In this document: piece after piece, positions 1-5,816 of the stretch | Layout of the letters: each line of letters starts with the position of its first letter | How positions within the stretch are numbered: the stretch's first letter is position 1 | Assembly: GCA_020061685.1 (NCBI GenBank) | Contig: JAGUXU010000182.1 | Location: 1 to 5,816, forward strand | Length of the DNA: 5,816 nucleotides | Reading direction: 5' to 3' | Source: Candidatus Omnitrophota bacterium | GTDB taxonomy: Bacteria; Omnitrophota; Gorgyraeia; Pluralincolimonadales; Pluralincolimonadaceae | Program-made: the position numbers and the translations under genes | The notes under the pieces: model-generated | Databases searched by the model: none | Told to the model about the DNA's origin: nothing | What the model saw: the letters and a program-made list of their open reading frames with translations, nothing else

Positions 1-1
1 C

Positions 2-193
2 GGCGTAATACTTAAGCAGGGTTTTAGCAGCGCGGTCTATCTGCCGCAGGTGGCAACGGAGACGGGCTGGACAAGAGACGAATTTTTAGCGAACCTGTCT
101 CATAAAGCGGGCCTGCCTCCTAACGCCTGGAAAGAGAGGAAGACGGTATTATATACTTTTACCGCCCAGGTCTTTGAGGAAGGGGTCGAATGA
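2..193 (+). CDS. AMMECR1-domain protein, AmmeMemoRadiSam system protein A type (C-terminal part)
   Basis: This is the 3' end of a gene cut by the left edge: 63 codons are open from base 2 to a TGA at 191-193, with no start in the window. The translation contains YLPQVATETGW, then DEFLANLSHKAGLPPNAW, and ends LYTFTAQVFEEGVE. This is the conserved C-terminal half of the AMMECR1 domain (LPQVA-E-GW, then K-AGLP--W, then F-A-VF-E). In bacteria and archaea the domain occurs alone or beside a radical SAM protein and a Memo-like protein (the AmmeMemoRadiSam set); its biochemical role is poorly known and the protein is cytoplasmic. The stop overlaps the rsmE start as ATGA, which suggests translational coupling. 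The family call is confident from motif recall; the specific amrA assignment assumes the missing N-terminus and upstream partners fit. Confidence 0.85.
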   Translation, partial: GVILKQGFSSAVYLPQVATETGWTRDEFLANLSHKAGLPPNAWKERKTVLYTFTAQVFEEGVE

Positions 194-930
194 GCCGTTT
201 CTACGCGCCGCCCGGGTCGGTCTCCGGAGGGAACATAATCCTGCGCGGGCGCGAAGCGCATCACGCCAAAGACGTCATACGCCTTAAGGCGGGCGATGAG
301 ATCGCGGTCTTTGACGGCACAGGCAAAGAATATTCCGGCGTAATAGATAAGATACTGAAAGAGGAGGTCGTAATCAAGATCAACAAGACTTCCCAGAAGA
401 AGCCCGATGACCGCAGGTTGGCGCTGGTCCAGGCGATCCCGAAACTTAACAAGATGGACACGATCGTCGAGAAAGCCACTGAATTGGGAGTCGAGCGCAT
501 AATACCGGTTATAACGGCGCGGACGGTGGTCCGGGCCGATGATTCAAGAGCCGGCTTAAAGGCCGGGCGATGGAGAAAGATAGCGGTCACGGCATCTAAA
601 CAGTGCGGCAGGGTAACGGTCCCCGAGATCAACGAGATCATGAGCTTCGAAGATTCGCTTTCATTCGTAAGGGGACACGAATTGGCGGTCATCCCTTGTT
701 TGTGCGAGGGGACAGAGGGCATAAGGACGGTCTTGAAGGACAGCGGGGCCAAGTCAGCGATCGCCTTTATCGGCCCTGAAGGGGACTTTACGGAAGACGA
801 AGTAAGGTCCGCGAGAGCAAAAGGGGTCGTCCCGGTCTCCCTGGGCAGGGAAGTCCTTCGCTCGGATACCGCGGCCATTTCTGTCCTTTCGGTCTTAAAC
901 TATGAATTGAGGTGGCGCGATGGGGATTAA
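190..930 (+). CDS. rsmE: 16S rRNA (uracil1498-N3)-methyltransferase RsmE
   Basis: RsmE uses S-adenosylmethionine to methylate N3 of U1498 in 16S rRNA, in the mature small subunit. The 246-aa length is normal for the family. Residues about 1-70 form the PUA-like RNA-binding domain, with REAHHAKDVIRLKAGD at 21-36. The SPOUT (trefoil-knot) methyltransferase domain follows: KLNKMDTIVEKATELG at 85-100, ASKQCGR at 135-141, the SAM-binding loop FIGPEGDF at 193-200, and the knot signature LGREVLRSDTAAI at 218-230. The last is usually LG-RILR-ETA, so Asp replaces the common Glu, a conservative change. The ATG at 190 overlaps the previous stop, with GAGGA-AGGGG just upstream at 176-185. The 3' end overlaps gspE by 11 nt in another frame, so this housekeeping gene is probably co-transcribed with the secretion genes; no functional link is implied. 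Confidence 0.95.
   Translation: MSRFYAPPGSVSGGNIILRGREAHHAKDVIRLKAGDEIAVFDGTGKEYSGVIDKILKEEVVIKINKTSQKKPDDRRLALVQAIPKLNKMDTIVEKATELGVERIIPVITARTVVRADDSRAGLKAGRWRKIAVTASKQCGRVTVPEINEIMSFEDSLSFVRGHELAVIPCLCEGTEGIRTVLKDSGAKSAIAFIGPEGDFTEDEVRSARAKGVVPVSLGREVLRSDTAAISVLSVLNYELRWRDGD
909..914 (+). promoter_or_regulatory. ribosome binding site of gspE inside rsmE
   Basis: GAGGTG lies 5 nt before the ATG at 920, inside the last codons of rsmE. It supports this gspE start even though it creates an 11-nt out-of-frame overlap. The conserved N-domain also begins only a few residues after this Met. Confidence 0.6.
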
Positions 931-2632
931 AGACAGCATATTTATAGGCGAGATGCTGATAGATGAAGGGCTGATAACGCCCGAGCAATTGGACGCGGGG
1001 TTAAAGGAACAGAAGAAGACGGATAAATTTATCTGCCAGACCCTCGCGGACCTGGGGTTCGCGTCCGAGGATAAGATCTTCGCGGTCCTATCCAGGAAAC
1101 TCGGCATATCCTACGTCCGGGTCAAGGACAGGACTATCGATAAGGCGGTCATAGAAAAGGTCCCAGCCAAATTCGCCAGTTACTACAAATTGATGCCCCT
1201 TGAATTAAAAAAAGACAGGTTGACCGTCGTAGTCACCGACCCCCTGGATGTCCATACCCTGGACGACATAAAATTGCTCTTAAACTTCGAGATCCATCCC
1301 GTCTTGGGCGGAGAGAAGGATATACTTGAGGCGATAAAGAAATATTACGGCATAGGCGCCGATACCATCGAACGCATAATGGCCGAGACAGCCCATCCGG
1401 AAGAACTGAGACTCCCGACCGCCGCTACACAGGACGTCGAGGAGCTCGTCGAGGACGCCTCGATAATAAAATTCGTCAACCAGATCATCCAGCAGGCATA
1501 CTACGACAGGGCGACGGACATACATGTCGAGCCGTATGAGGACGAGATGAAAGTAAGATACAGGATAGACGGCATCCTTTATGACGCCACTATCCCTCCG
1601 TCCATAAAGTACTTTCAGGCCGCCATCGTATCGAGGATAAAGATAATGGCCAACCTCAATATCGCGGAGCGCCGCCTGCCTCAGGACGGAAGGATAAAGG
1701 TGAAGGTCGGAGACGATGACCTCGACCTGAGGGTCTCGATCCTGCCTACTCCCTACGGAGAGAGCGTGGTAATAAGGCTGCTCACCAACAGGATGCTCTA
1801 CAGCCTCGAGGACCTGGGCCTCTCGAAGCCGGATTTGAAGATCCTGGAGGAGATGATCAAGAAGCCGCACGGGATCATCTTTGTCACCGGCCCCACGGGT
1901 TCGGGAAAGACGACCACTCTCTACGCGTGCCTCTCAAAGATAAACAATAAAGAAGTGAAGATCCTGACCATCGAGGACCCCATAGAATACCGCCTGAAAG
2001 GAATAACGCAGACACAGGTCCACCCGAAGATCGGCCTTACCTTCGCCAACGGGCTGCGTTCGATGCTAAGGCACGACCCCGATGTAATGATGGTGGGAGA
2101 GGTAAGAGACCTTGAGACCGCGGAGATAACGATAAGGGTCGCCTTGACGGGGCATCTCGTCTTCTCGACGATACACACGAATGACGCGGCGGGCGCGGTC
2201 ACTCGTTTACTGGATATGGGGATAGAGCCGTACCTTGTCGCTTCATCTGTCGAGTGCCTGATCGCCCAGCGTCTCGTCCGCACTATATGCCCTGACTGCA
2301 AGTATCCCATCAAAGGGAAAAAAGAGGCCCTCTTGGACCTCGGCATCAATAACGTCCCGCAGGACGCCGTTATCTACGAAGGCAAAGGATGTGAGACCTG
2401 TAAATTTACCGGCTATCGCGGCAGGACAGGTATCTACGAATTTCTCGTCATGAACGACCAGGTAAGGGAGCTGGTCTTAAGCCGCGCCTCGGCGGACCAG
2501 GTAAAGAAGAAAGCGGTCAAATCGGGAATGAGGATATTAAGGCAGGACGGCGTGGATAAAGTCCTGAAGGGATTGACCACGGTAAGCGAAGTCATACGGG
2601 TCACCCCGCAGGAGGAAATAGCTTTTGAGTGA
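920..2632 (+). CDS. gspE: Type II secretion ATPase GspE (PilB/MshE-like architecture)
   Basis: Cytoplasmic hexameric AAA+-like secretion ATPase that powers pseudopilus assembly through GspF and GspL. The 570 aa begin with a GspE N-domain of the MshEN type at about 8-140. An N2 domain follows, with ATDIHVEPYED at 198-208 and LPQDGRIKVKV at 253-263. The catalytic domain has Walker A GPTGSGKTT at 324-332 (Lys330), the Asp box IEDPIEY at 351-357, Walker B with DVMMVGEVRD at 388-397 (Glu394), and the His box GHLVFSTIHTND at 411-422. A tetracysteine zinc site is complete: C457-x2-C460 then C491-x2-C494. The length is nearer to PilB and MshE than to short GspE proteins, so a pilus-type ATPase is the alternative; the gspF-gspG-H-I-J-K order downstream favours T2SS. 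The start is set by GAGGTG at 909-914. Both positions expected to be Arg in the N-domain nucleotide-binding motif are Phe (8 and 37). Confidence 0.93.
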   Translation: MGIKDSIFIGEMLIDEGLITPEQLDAGLKEQKKTDKFICQTLADLGFASEDKIFAVLSRKLGISYVRVKDRTIDKAVIEKVPAKFASYYKLMPLELKKDRLTVVVTDPLDVHTLDDIKLLLNFEIHPVLGGEKDILEAIKKYYGIGADTIERIMAETAHPEELRLPTAATQDVEELVEDASIIKFVNQIIQQAYYDRATDIHVEPYEDEMKVRYRIDGILYDATIPPSIKYFQAAIVSRIKIMANLNIAERRLPQDGRIKVKVGDDDLDLRVSILPTPYGESVVIRLLTNRMLYSLEDLGLSKPDLKILEEMIKKPHGIIFVTGPTGSGKTTTLYACLSKINNKEVKILTIEDPIEYRLKGITQTQVHPKIGLTFANGLRSMLRHDPDVMMVGEVRDLETAEITIRVALTGHLVFSTIHTNDAAGAVTRLLDMGIEPYLVASSVECLIAQRLVRTICPDCKYPIKGKKEALLDLGINNVPQDAVIYEGKGCETCKFTGYRGRTGIYEFLVMNDQVRELVLSRASADQVKKKAVKSGMRILRQDGVDKVLKGLTTVSEVIRVTPQEEIAFE

Positions 2633-2648
2633 TCGCCACAGGTAAGGG

Positions 2649-3866
2649 ATGCCAAAATTTTTCTATAAAGTGAAGAAAGGGCCGGCGGAAGTTATCGAAG
2701 GCCACATAGACGCGGAGACCGAATATACCGCAATATCGAAACTCTCGCAGATGGGTTATTATCCGATCAGGGTAGAGAGGGAGAACGCGGAGTTCGCGCA
2801 GAAGGGATTCGGCCCTTCTTTTTTTACGGGGCGCGTCCGCGTGCGGGATATGGCCATTTTTACGCACCAGCTCTCCGACCTTCTGGGGTCGGGACTGACG
2901 TTATTGAACGCCTTAAATGTTTTGTATGAGCAGACCGAGAACAGGTATTTAAGATCGGTCGTGCAGGACGTGATGGCGCAGGTGAGGGACGGCGCCCCCT
3001 TATCGGAGGCGCTATCAAAGTATCCGAAGGTCTTTTCGCGCCTGTTTACCAGCATGGTCCATGCGGGAGAGATAGGCGGCGTCCTGGAGGATGTCCTGAA
3101 GCGGCTGTCCATGTTCTATGAGAAGGAAGAGGAGATAAAGGCGAAGGTCCAGTCGGCCATGGCCTATCCTCTTTTAGTCTCGGTCGTCGGCGCCTTTACG
3201 GTCTTCGTGCTCCTCTCGTTCGTCGTACCGAGACTTACCGCGATATTCACGGAGTTCGACCAGATATTACCGCTGCCGACGAGGATACTGATAAAGATAA
3301 GCAACTTCTTCGCGGAATTCTGGTGGCTGGTACTGGCGTTCGCCGCGCTTGTGATATTTTTAGCGCTCAGGATCAATAAGACCAAGGAAGGGAAGTTATG
3401 GTTGGACAGGCTGATCCTGAACATCCCCGTCGTCGGCGAGTTCATGAAGAAAGTGGAGATAGGCCGCCTTACCAAATCTCTCTCCACCCTTCTGGATAAC
3501 GGCGTGCCGATATTGCAGGCCATAGAGGTCGTCGCCGACGCGGTCACAAACGAGGTCATAAAGAGAGAATTAGAGAGGATCGGCGCGGAGATACGGGATG
3601 GCGCTCCGTTCTCGACCGCGATCAAATCCAGCAGATATTTTCCCATCTTTGTCCTGAATATGATATCGGTGGGAGAGGAGACCGGCGCCCTTGAGGCCGC
3701 GCTGCAGAAGGTGGGGGATTCTTATGAGCGCGACGCCGACAGATCCGTGAAGGTGATAACTTCGCTTATCGAGCCCCTGATGATACTGGGGCTGGGCGCT
3801 GTCGTGGCGTTTATAGTGGTCGCGATGTTACTTCCGATATTCCAGATCAATTTGATGGTACGATAA
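2649..3866 (+). CDS. gspF: Type II secretion inner-membrane platform protein GspF
   Basis: GspF is the polytopic inner-membrane protein that couples the GspE ATPase to extraction and assembly of pseudopilins. It has 405 aa, the usual size. The N-terminal segment (3-45, FYKVKKGPAEVIEGHIDAET) is the typical GspF/PilC beta-rich start. Two repeated cytoplasmic GspF domains follow. The first spans about 68-190, with HAGEIGGVLEDVLKRL near 138-153. The second spans about 270-392, with the paralogous VGEETGALEAALQKV at 341-355. Membrane segments are predicted by eye at about 172-194, 222-242 and 372-397, the usual three. The ATG at 2649 follows AGG at 2640-2642 with a 6-nt spacer, and lies 16 nt after the gspE stop. 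PilC of type IV pili is the homologous alternative; the downstream pseudopilin set decides for GspF. Confidence 0.94.
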   Translation: MPKFFYKVKKGPAEVIEGHIDAETEYTAISKLSQMGYYPIRVERENAEFAQKGFGPSFFTGRVRVRDMAIFTHQLSDLLGSGLTLLNALNVLYEQTENRYLRSVVQDVMAQVRDGAPLSEALSKYPKVFSRLFTSMVHAGEIGGVLEDVLKRLSMFYEKEEEIKAKVQSAMAYPLLVSVVGAFTVFVLLSFVVPRLTAIFTEFDQILPLPTRILIKISNFFAEFWWLVLAFAALVIFLALRINKTKEGKLWLDRLILNIPVVGEFMKKVEIGRLTKSLSTLLDNGVPILQAIEVVADAVTNEVIKRELERIGAEIRDGAPFSTAIKSSRYFPIFVLNMISVGEETGALEAALQKVGDSYERDADRSVKVITSLIEPLMILGLGAVVAFIVVAMLLPIFQINLMVR

Positions 3867-3880
3867 TGTCCGCATTTAAC

Positions 3881-3887
3881 AAGGAGG
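3881..3887 (+). promoter_or_regulatory. strong ribosome binding site deciding the gspG start
   Basis: AAGGAGG lies 5 nt before the ATG at 3893. It is the best Shine-Dalgarno match seen at any start in this cluster, and it sits downstream of the other possible start at 3866. It supports initiation at 3893 and fits the high expression expected of the major pseudopilin compared with its neighbours. Confidence 0.8.
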
Positions 3888-3892
3888 ATCAT

Positions 3893-4312
3893 ATGAGGGT
3901 TAAGGATAGAAGGTCGGGGTTCACTTTCGTGGAGATAATGCTCGTGGTGGTCATCATCGGGATATTGGCCTCGATGATCCTTCCGCGGCTCGGCGGCAGG
4001 TCCGAAGAGGCGAGGAAGGCGGTGGCGAGCGCAGATATAAACGCGAGCATAGCGACCGCGCTGGATATGTTCGAACTGGATAACGGCCAGTATCCGGAGA
4101 AGATAGACGACCTCATAACCAAGCCGTCTTACGCGAATAATTGGAACGGGCCGTATCTGAAGAAGAAGCCGGTAGACCCGTGGAAGCGCGAGTATATATA
4201 TAAACCGACAGCGGATAAAAAGGATTACGAGTTGACCTCATACGGGAAAGACGGCGTGGCCGGCGGCGCAGATGACATCACTAATAAAGAGACAGCGGGC
4301 TCGACGGAATAG
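3893..4312 (+). CDS. gspG: Type II secretion major pseudopilin GspG
   Basis: GspG is the main subunit of the periplasmic pseudopilus that pushes folded substrates through the secretin. From ATG 3893 the product is 139 aa: a 9-residue basic leader MRVKDRRSG, then a class III signal cut by prepilin peptidase before FTFVE, with Glu at mature +5. The hydrophobic helix runs to about residue 31 (ILPRLGG). The C-terminal domain has DNGQYPEKIDDL near 63-74, the T2SG pattern GPYLKKKPVDPW at 86-97, and the loop YGKDGVAGGADDITN at 117-131. That loop matches the calcium-binding loop of GspG, with D120, D127 and D128 as likely ligands. This start is chosen for AAGGAGG at 3881-3887; the same frame is open to an ATG at 3866 that touches the gspF stop (TAATG) and would give an 18-residue leader. 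Its end overlaps gspH by 41 nt. Confidence 0.93.
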   Translation: MRVKDRRSGFTFVEIMLVVVIIGILASMILPRLGGRSEEARKAVASADINASIATALDMFELDNGQYPEKIDDLITKPSYANNWNGPYLKKKPVDPWKREYIYKPTADKKDYELTSYGKDGVAGGADDITNKETAGSTE

Positions 4313-4766
4313 AAGCCGGGGATTTACCCTGCTGGAACTGGTCTTCGTCGCGGCGATACTCATCATCGTCTCGGCCCTGGCGGTCCCGCGGTTCGGAAAG
4401 ACATTCGATCTTTTACGGTTACAGAACTTCATAAGCGATACCGTCTCGTTCGCGAGATACGCTCAGGCGAAGGCGATAACGGACGGGAAGGTATACAGGC
4501 TGGTCTTCGATCTTGAAAAGAAGACCCTGAAGATAGAGAGCGATACCGGTGCCGAAGAAGGGAAATGGGGCGTGGAAAAAGGCAAGTTGATCCCGGATTA
4601 CGTCAAGGTGGAATTACAGGACGGCAAAGTGGATATTAAGTTTTATCCGGACGGGACAGCCGACAAGGCGACGGTCATGGTCTCGGTCCCATCCGGGAAG
4701 TCTTACACTATTTTAACGGAACCGGCCACAGGATATGTCAGATCTGAGGAAACCAAACAGGAATAA
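4272..4766 (+). CDS. gspH: Type II secretion minor pseudopilin GspH (GspH/FimT family)
   Basis: GspH is a minor pseudopilin of the pseudopilus, incorporated near the tip complex. It has 164 aa. The 17-residue leader is very basic (KRQRARRNRSRG at 6-17), and cleavage is expected before FTLLE, giving Glu22 at mature +5. The helix runs through about residue 38 to AVPRF. The GspH/FimT domain follows, with FARYAQAKAITDGKVYRLVFD at about 60-80 and a C-terminal beta part with IKFYPDGTADKATVMVS (122-138) and TEPATGYV, as in the family. ATG 4272 is the only usual start upstream of the leader, but it has no convincing Shine-Dalgarno sequence and lies 38 nt before the gspG stop in a different frame. Translation probably depends on gspG being translated. 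A non-AUG start further in cannot be excluded; the mature protein would not change. Confidence 0.87.
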   Translation: MTSLIKRQRARRNRSRGFTLLELVFVAAILIIVSALAVPRFGKTFDLLRLQNFISDTVSFARYAQAKAITDGKVYRLVFDLEKKTLKIESDTGAEEGKWGVEKGKLIPDYVKVELQDGKVDIKFYPDGTADKATVMVSVPSGKSYTILTEPATGYVRSEETKQE

Positions 4767-5124
4767 AGGTTATTTGCTGCTCGAGGCCGTGGCGACCATC
4801 GCGGTCATCGCCATAGGCCTTACCGTGATACTGCGGTCTTTCGCGTCGTCCTTCCGGGCCTCCAAGGTCTCGCAGGAATATTTTACGGCCGCTTCTTTAT
4901 TGAAGGATAGGATGTGGGGACTGGAGGAGCAGGCGCGGCGCGGGGGAGGACTTGGGGAATCCGAAACGAAGGAAGATGTCCCGGACAGCGACTATGTCAT
5001 GGAGATCAGGGTAAAACGCCTTGGCGAAGAGGACCCGCTGAGCGAAGCGAGGGCGGCCGTCACATGGAAGAGCGGCAATCGCGATGAAAAAATGGAGATC
5101 GCGACTTTCGTGAAATATAAATAG
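4735..5124 (+). CDS. gspI: Type II secretion minor pseudopilin GspI
   Basis: GspI is a minor pseudopilin that forms the tip complex with GspJ and GspK and helps start pseudopilus assembly. It has 129 aa, normal for GspI. The leader MSDLRKPNRNKG (12 residues) precedes YLLLEA, with Glu17 at mature +5, then a hydrophobic helix to about residue 34. The stretch FTAASLLKDRMWGLEEQA (50-67) matches the family's conserved helix (A-LL---R---LE). Near the C-terminus come YVMEIRVKRL and a final beta strand, again as in GspI. The mature +1 residue is Tyr and +2 is Leu, not the usual Phe/Met and Thr. ATG 4735 overlaps gspH by 32 nt; the only AGGA (4730-4733) is too close, so coupling to gspH translation is likely. 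Assignment rests on family features plus its position between gspH and gspJ. Confidence 0.83.
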   Translation: MSDLRKPNRNKGYLLLEAVATIAVIAIGLTVILRSFASSFRASKVSQEYFTAASLLKDRMWGLEEQARRGGGLGESETKEDVPDSDYVMEIRVKRLGEEDPLSEARAAVTWKSGNRDEKMEIATFVKYK

Positions 5125-5131
5125 AGGGAAG

Positions 5132-5746
5132 ATGCCGAATCCGAGAAGAGGGTTTACCTTTCTGGAGTTACTGATAGCCGTTACGATATTCTCGATCGTC
5201 GCAGTAGCCATCTATTCCTCTTTTAACGTCGGCATCCGCGCGTGGGGCAAGACAGAGGGCAGTTATAAGATAAGGCAGGAGGCAAGGCACTCGCTCGATA
5301 CGATGGGACGCGAGTTAAGGTGCGCGGTCAAATTAACCCTTAAAGACCCCGCCGGCGCGGAGATAGATTCCTTTGAGGGGTCTTCGGCCAAGATCTCGTT
5401 TTGGCGGCCGACGAAAGAAGGGGTCTCCAAGGTAACGTATCTTTTTGATAAAGAAGCCAGGGCGCTCTACTATATCTCGCAGCCATACAAGGAGGCCCTC
5501 GCCGGAGCGGAGGGGGTAAAGTCCCTGCTGGCGTCAGGCGTATCCGACCTCAAGGTAAAATACGCTTACCTTGACGGCGATGATGTCGTATGGCAGGACG
5601 GCTGGAAAGACAAGGACCACGGCATCCCGATGGGGGTAAAGGCGGCCCTGTCCTATGATACCGATAACGGGCAGACGGTCGAGTTCGACGACACAGTCTT
5701 TGTCCCGACCGGCGTCATAAAAGACGTCTCGGAACAAACGGAATGA
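5132..5746 (+). CDS. gspJ: Type II secretion minor pseudopilin GspJ
   Basis: GspJ is a larger minor pseudopilin of the GspI-J-K tip complex. It has 204 aa, the usual size. The 7-residue leader MPNPRRG precedes FTFLELLIAVTIFSI, with Glu12 at mature +5. Family features after the helix include YKIRQEARHSLDTMGRELR at 45-63, the central strand segment AKISFWRPTKEG at 86-97, and the C-terminal part SGVSDLKVKYAYLDGDD (135-151), then VVWQDGWKDKDHGIPMGVKAAL (152-173, the conserved W---W----P-AV-L pattern). ATG 5132 follows GAGGG at 5124-5128 and lies 7 nt after the gspI stop. Its TGA overlaps the gspK ATG. One cysteine (C64) follows the amphipathic helix, with no obvious partner in the protein. Confidence 0.91.
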   Translation: MPNPRRGFTFLELLIAVTIFSIVAVAIYSSFNVGIRAWGKTEGSYKIRQEARHSLDTMGRELRCAVKLTLKDPAGAEIDSFEGSSAKISFWRPTKEGVSKVTYLFDKEARALYYISQPYKEALAGAEGVKSLLASGVSDLKVKYAYLDGDDVVWQDGWKDKDHGIPMGVKAALSYDTDNGQTVEFDDTVFVPTGVIKDVSEQTE

Positions 5747-5816
5747 ACTCAAGAAGAGATAAGGGCACCATACTGATTATAACATTGTGGATCCTTGCCA
5801 TCTTGGCTATACTCTC
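5743..5816 (+). CDS. gspK: Type II secretion minor pseudopilin GspK (N-terminal fragment)
   Basis: Only the first 24 codons are present; the gene is cut by the right edge. They read MNSRRDKG followed by the hydrophobic run TILIITLWILAILAIL. This is a prepilin leader of 8 residues ending in Gly, then the helix. Mature +5 is Ile, not Glu. Absence of Glu5 is the known hallmark of GspK, the protein that caps the tip complex, and the LW-LA motif also fits. ATG 5743 overlaps the gspJ stop as ATGA. The large alpha domain that would confirm GspK lies outside the window, so the call rests on the N-terminus and on gene order. Confidence 0.8.
   Translation, partial: MNSRRDKGTILIITLWILAILAIL

Noticed and set aside
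1280..1870. A 196-codon open frame on the minus strand inside gspE
   Set aside because: It lies wholly opposite a strongly conserved ATPase region, shows no recognisable domain and has low-complexity shadow composition. The same applies to the minus-strand open frames at 261-878 (rsmE), 1921-2349 (gspE) and 3164-3646 (gspF).
2625..2645. Mini-ORF of six codons (TTG start, ending TAA) between gspE and gspF, preceded by GGAGG at 2611-2615 with 9-nt spacing
   Set aside because: It would encode only MSDRHR. The GGAGG falls within gspE coding sequence, and purine-rich runs are common throughout this DNA, so chance is the simpler explanation. It is not annotated as a gene.
2633..2648. Possible terminator or promoter in the gspE-gspF gap
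   Set aside because: The gap is only 16 nt, with no inverted repeat followed by a T-run and no spaced -35/-10 pair.
3917..5175. Recurring short DNA similarity (GGNTTYACYYTNNTGGA-like) at 3917, 4320 and 5150
   Set aside because: These are the codons for the shared prepilin G-F-T-x-x-E junction in paralogous pseudopilins, not a mobile or regulatory repeat.
920..5816. Type IV pilus rather than type II secretion cluster
   Set aside because: The ATPase length is PilB-like, but the GspG-type calcium loop and the ordered set of H, I, J and a K lacking Glu5 are specific to T2SS; no PilT, PilM, PilN or PilO appears.

Overview
The window is one compact, fully plus-strand gene cluster with almost no intergenic DNA. 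It opens with the last 63 codons of an AMMECR1-domain protein (AmmeMemoRadiSam system protein A type). Next come the 16S rRNA methyltransferase rsmE and a run of type II secretion system (T2SS) genes in canonical order: gspE (ATPase), gspF (inner-membrane platform), gspG (major pseudopilin), gspH, gspI, gspJ (minor pseudopilins) and the first 24 codons of gspK, which runs off the right edge.

Organism: a diderm bacterium, because a T2SS serves an outer membrane. The DNA is near-balanced in GC but favours AGG for Arg and ATA for Ile. That habit, with AmmeMemoRadiSam and rsmE beside a minimal gsp cluster, recalls uncultured lineages such as Omnitrophota (PVC-related). This is an impression, not a demonstrated assignment.

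Layout: junctions are a 4-nt ATGA overlap (amrA-like/rsmE), 11-nt overlap (rsmE/gspE), 16-nt gap (gspE/gspF), TAATG contact or 26-nt gap depending on start (gspF/gspG), 41-nt overlap (gspG/gspH), 31- to 32-nt overlap (gspH/gspI), 7-nt gap (gspI/gspJ) and 4-nt ATGA overlap (gspJ/gspK). No stretch is long enough for an obvious internal promoter or terminator, so one polycistronic, translationally coupled transcript is the simplest reading; its promoter and terminator lie outside the window.

How the parts work together: GspE hydrolyses ATP in the cytoplasm and drives GspF. GspF helps assemble GspG subunits into a periplasmic pseudopilus whose tip is made of GspH, I, J and K. The outer-membrane secretin (GspD), GspC, GspL, GspM and the prepilin peptidase (GspO/PilD) are not here and must be encoded elsewhere. 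rsmE and the AMMECR1 gene look like co-transcribed housekeeping passengers. I see no new biological system. The points worth a second look are the degenerate c-di-GMP-type N-domain of GspE, the start-site choice of gspG, the out-of-frame overlaps carrying prepilin leaders, and the unusual GspI cleavage junction.
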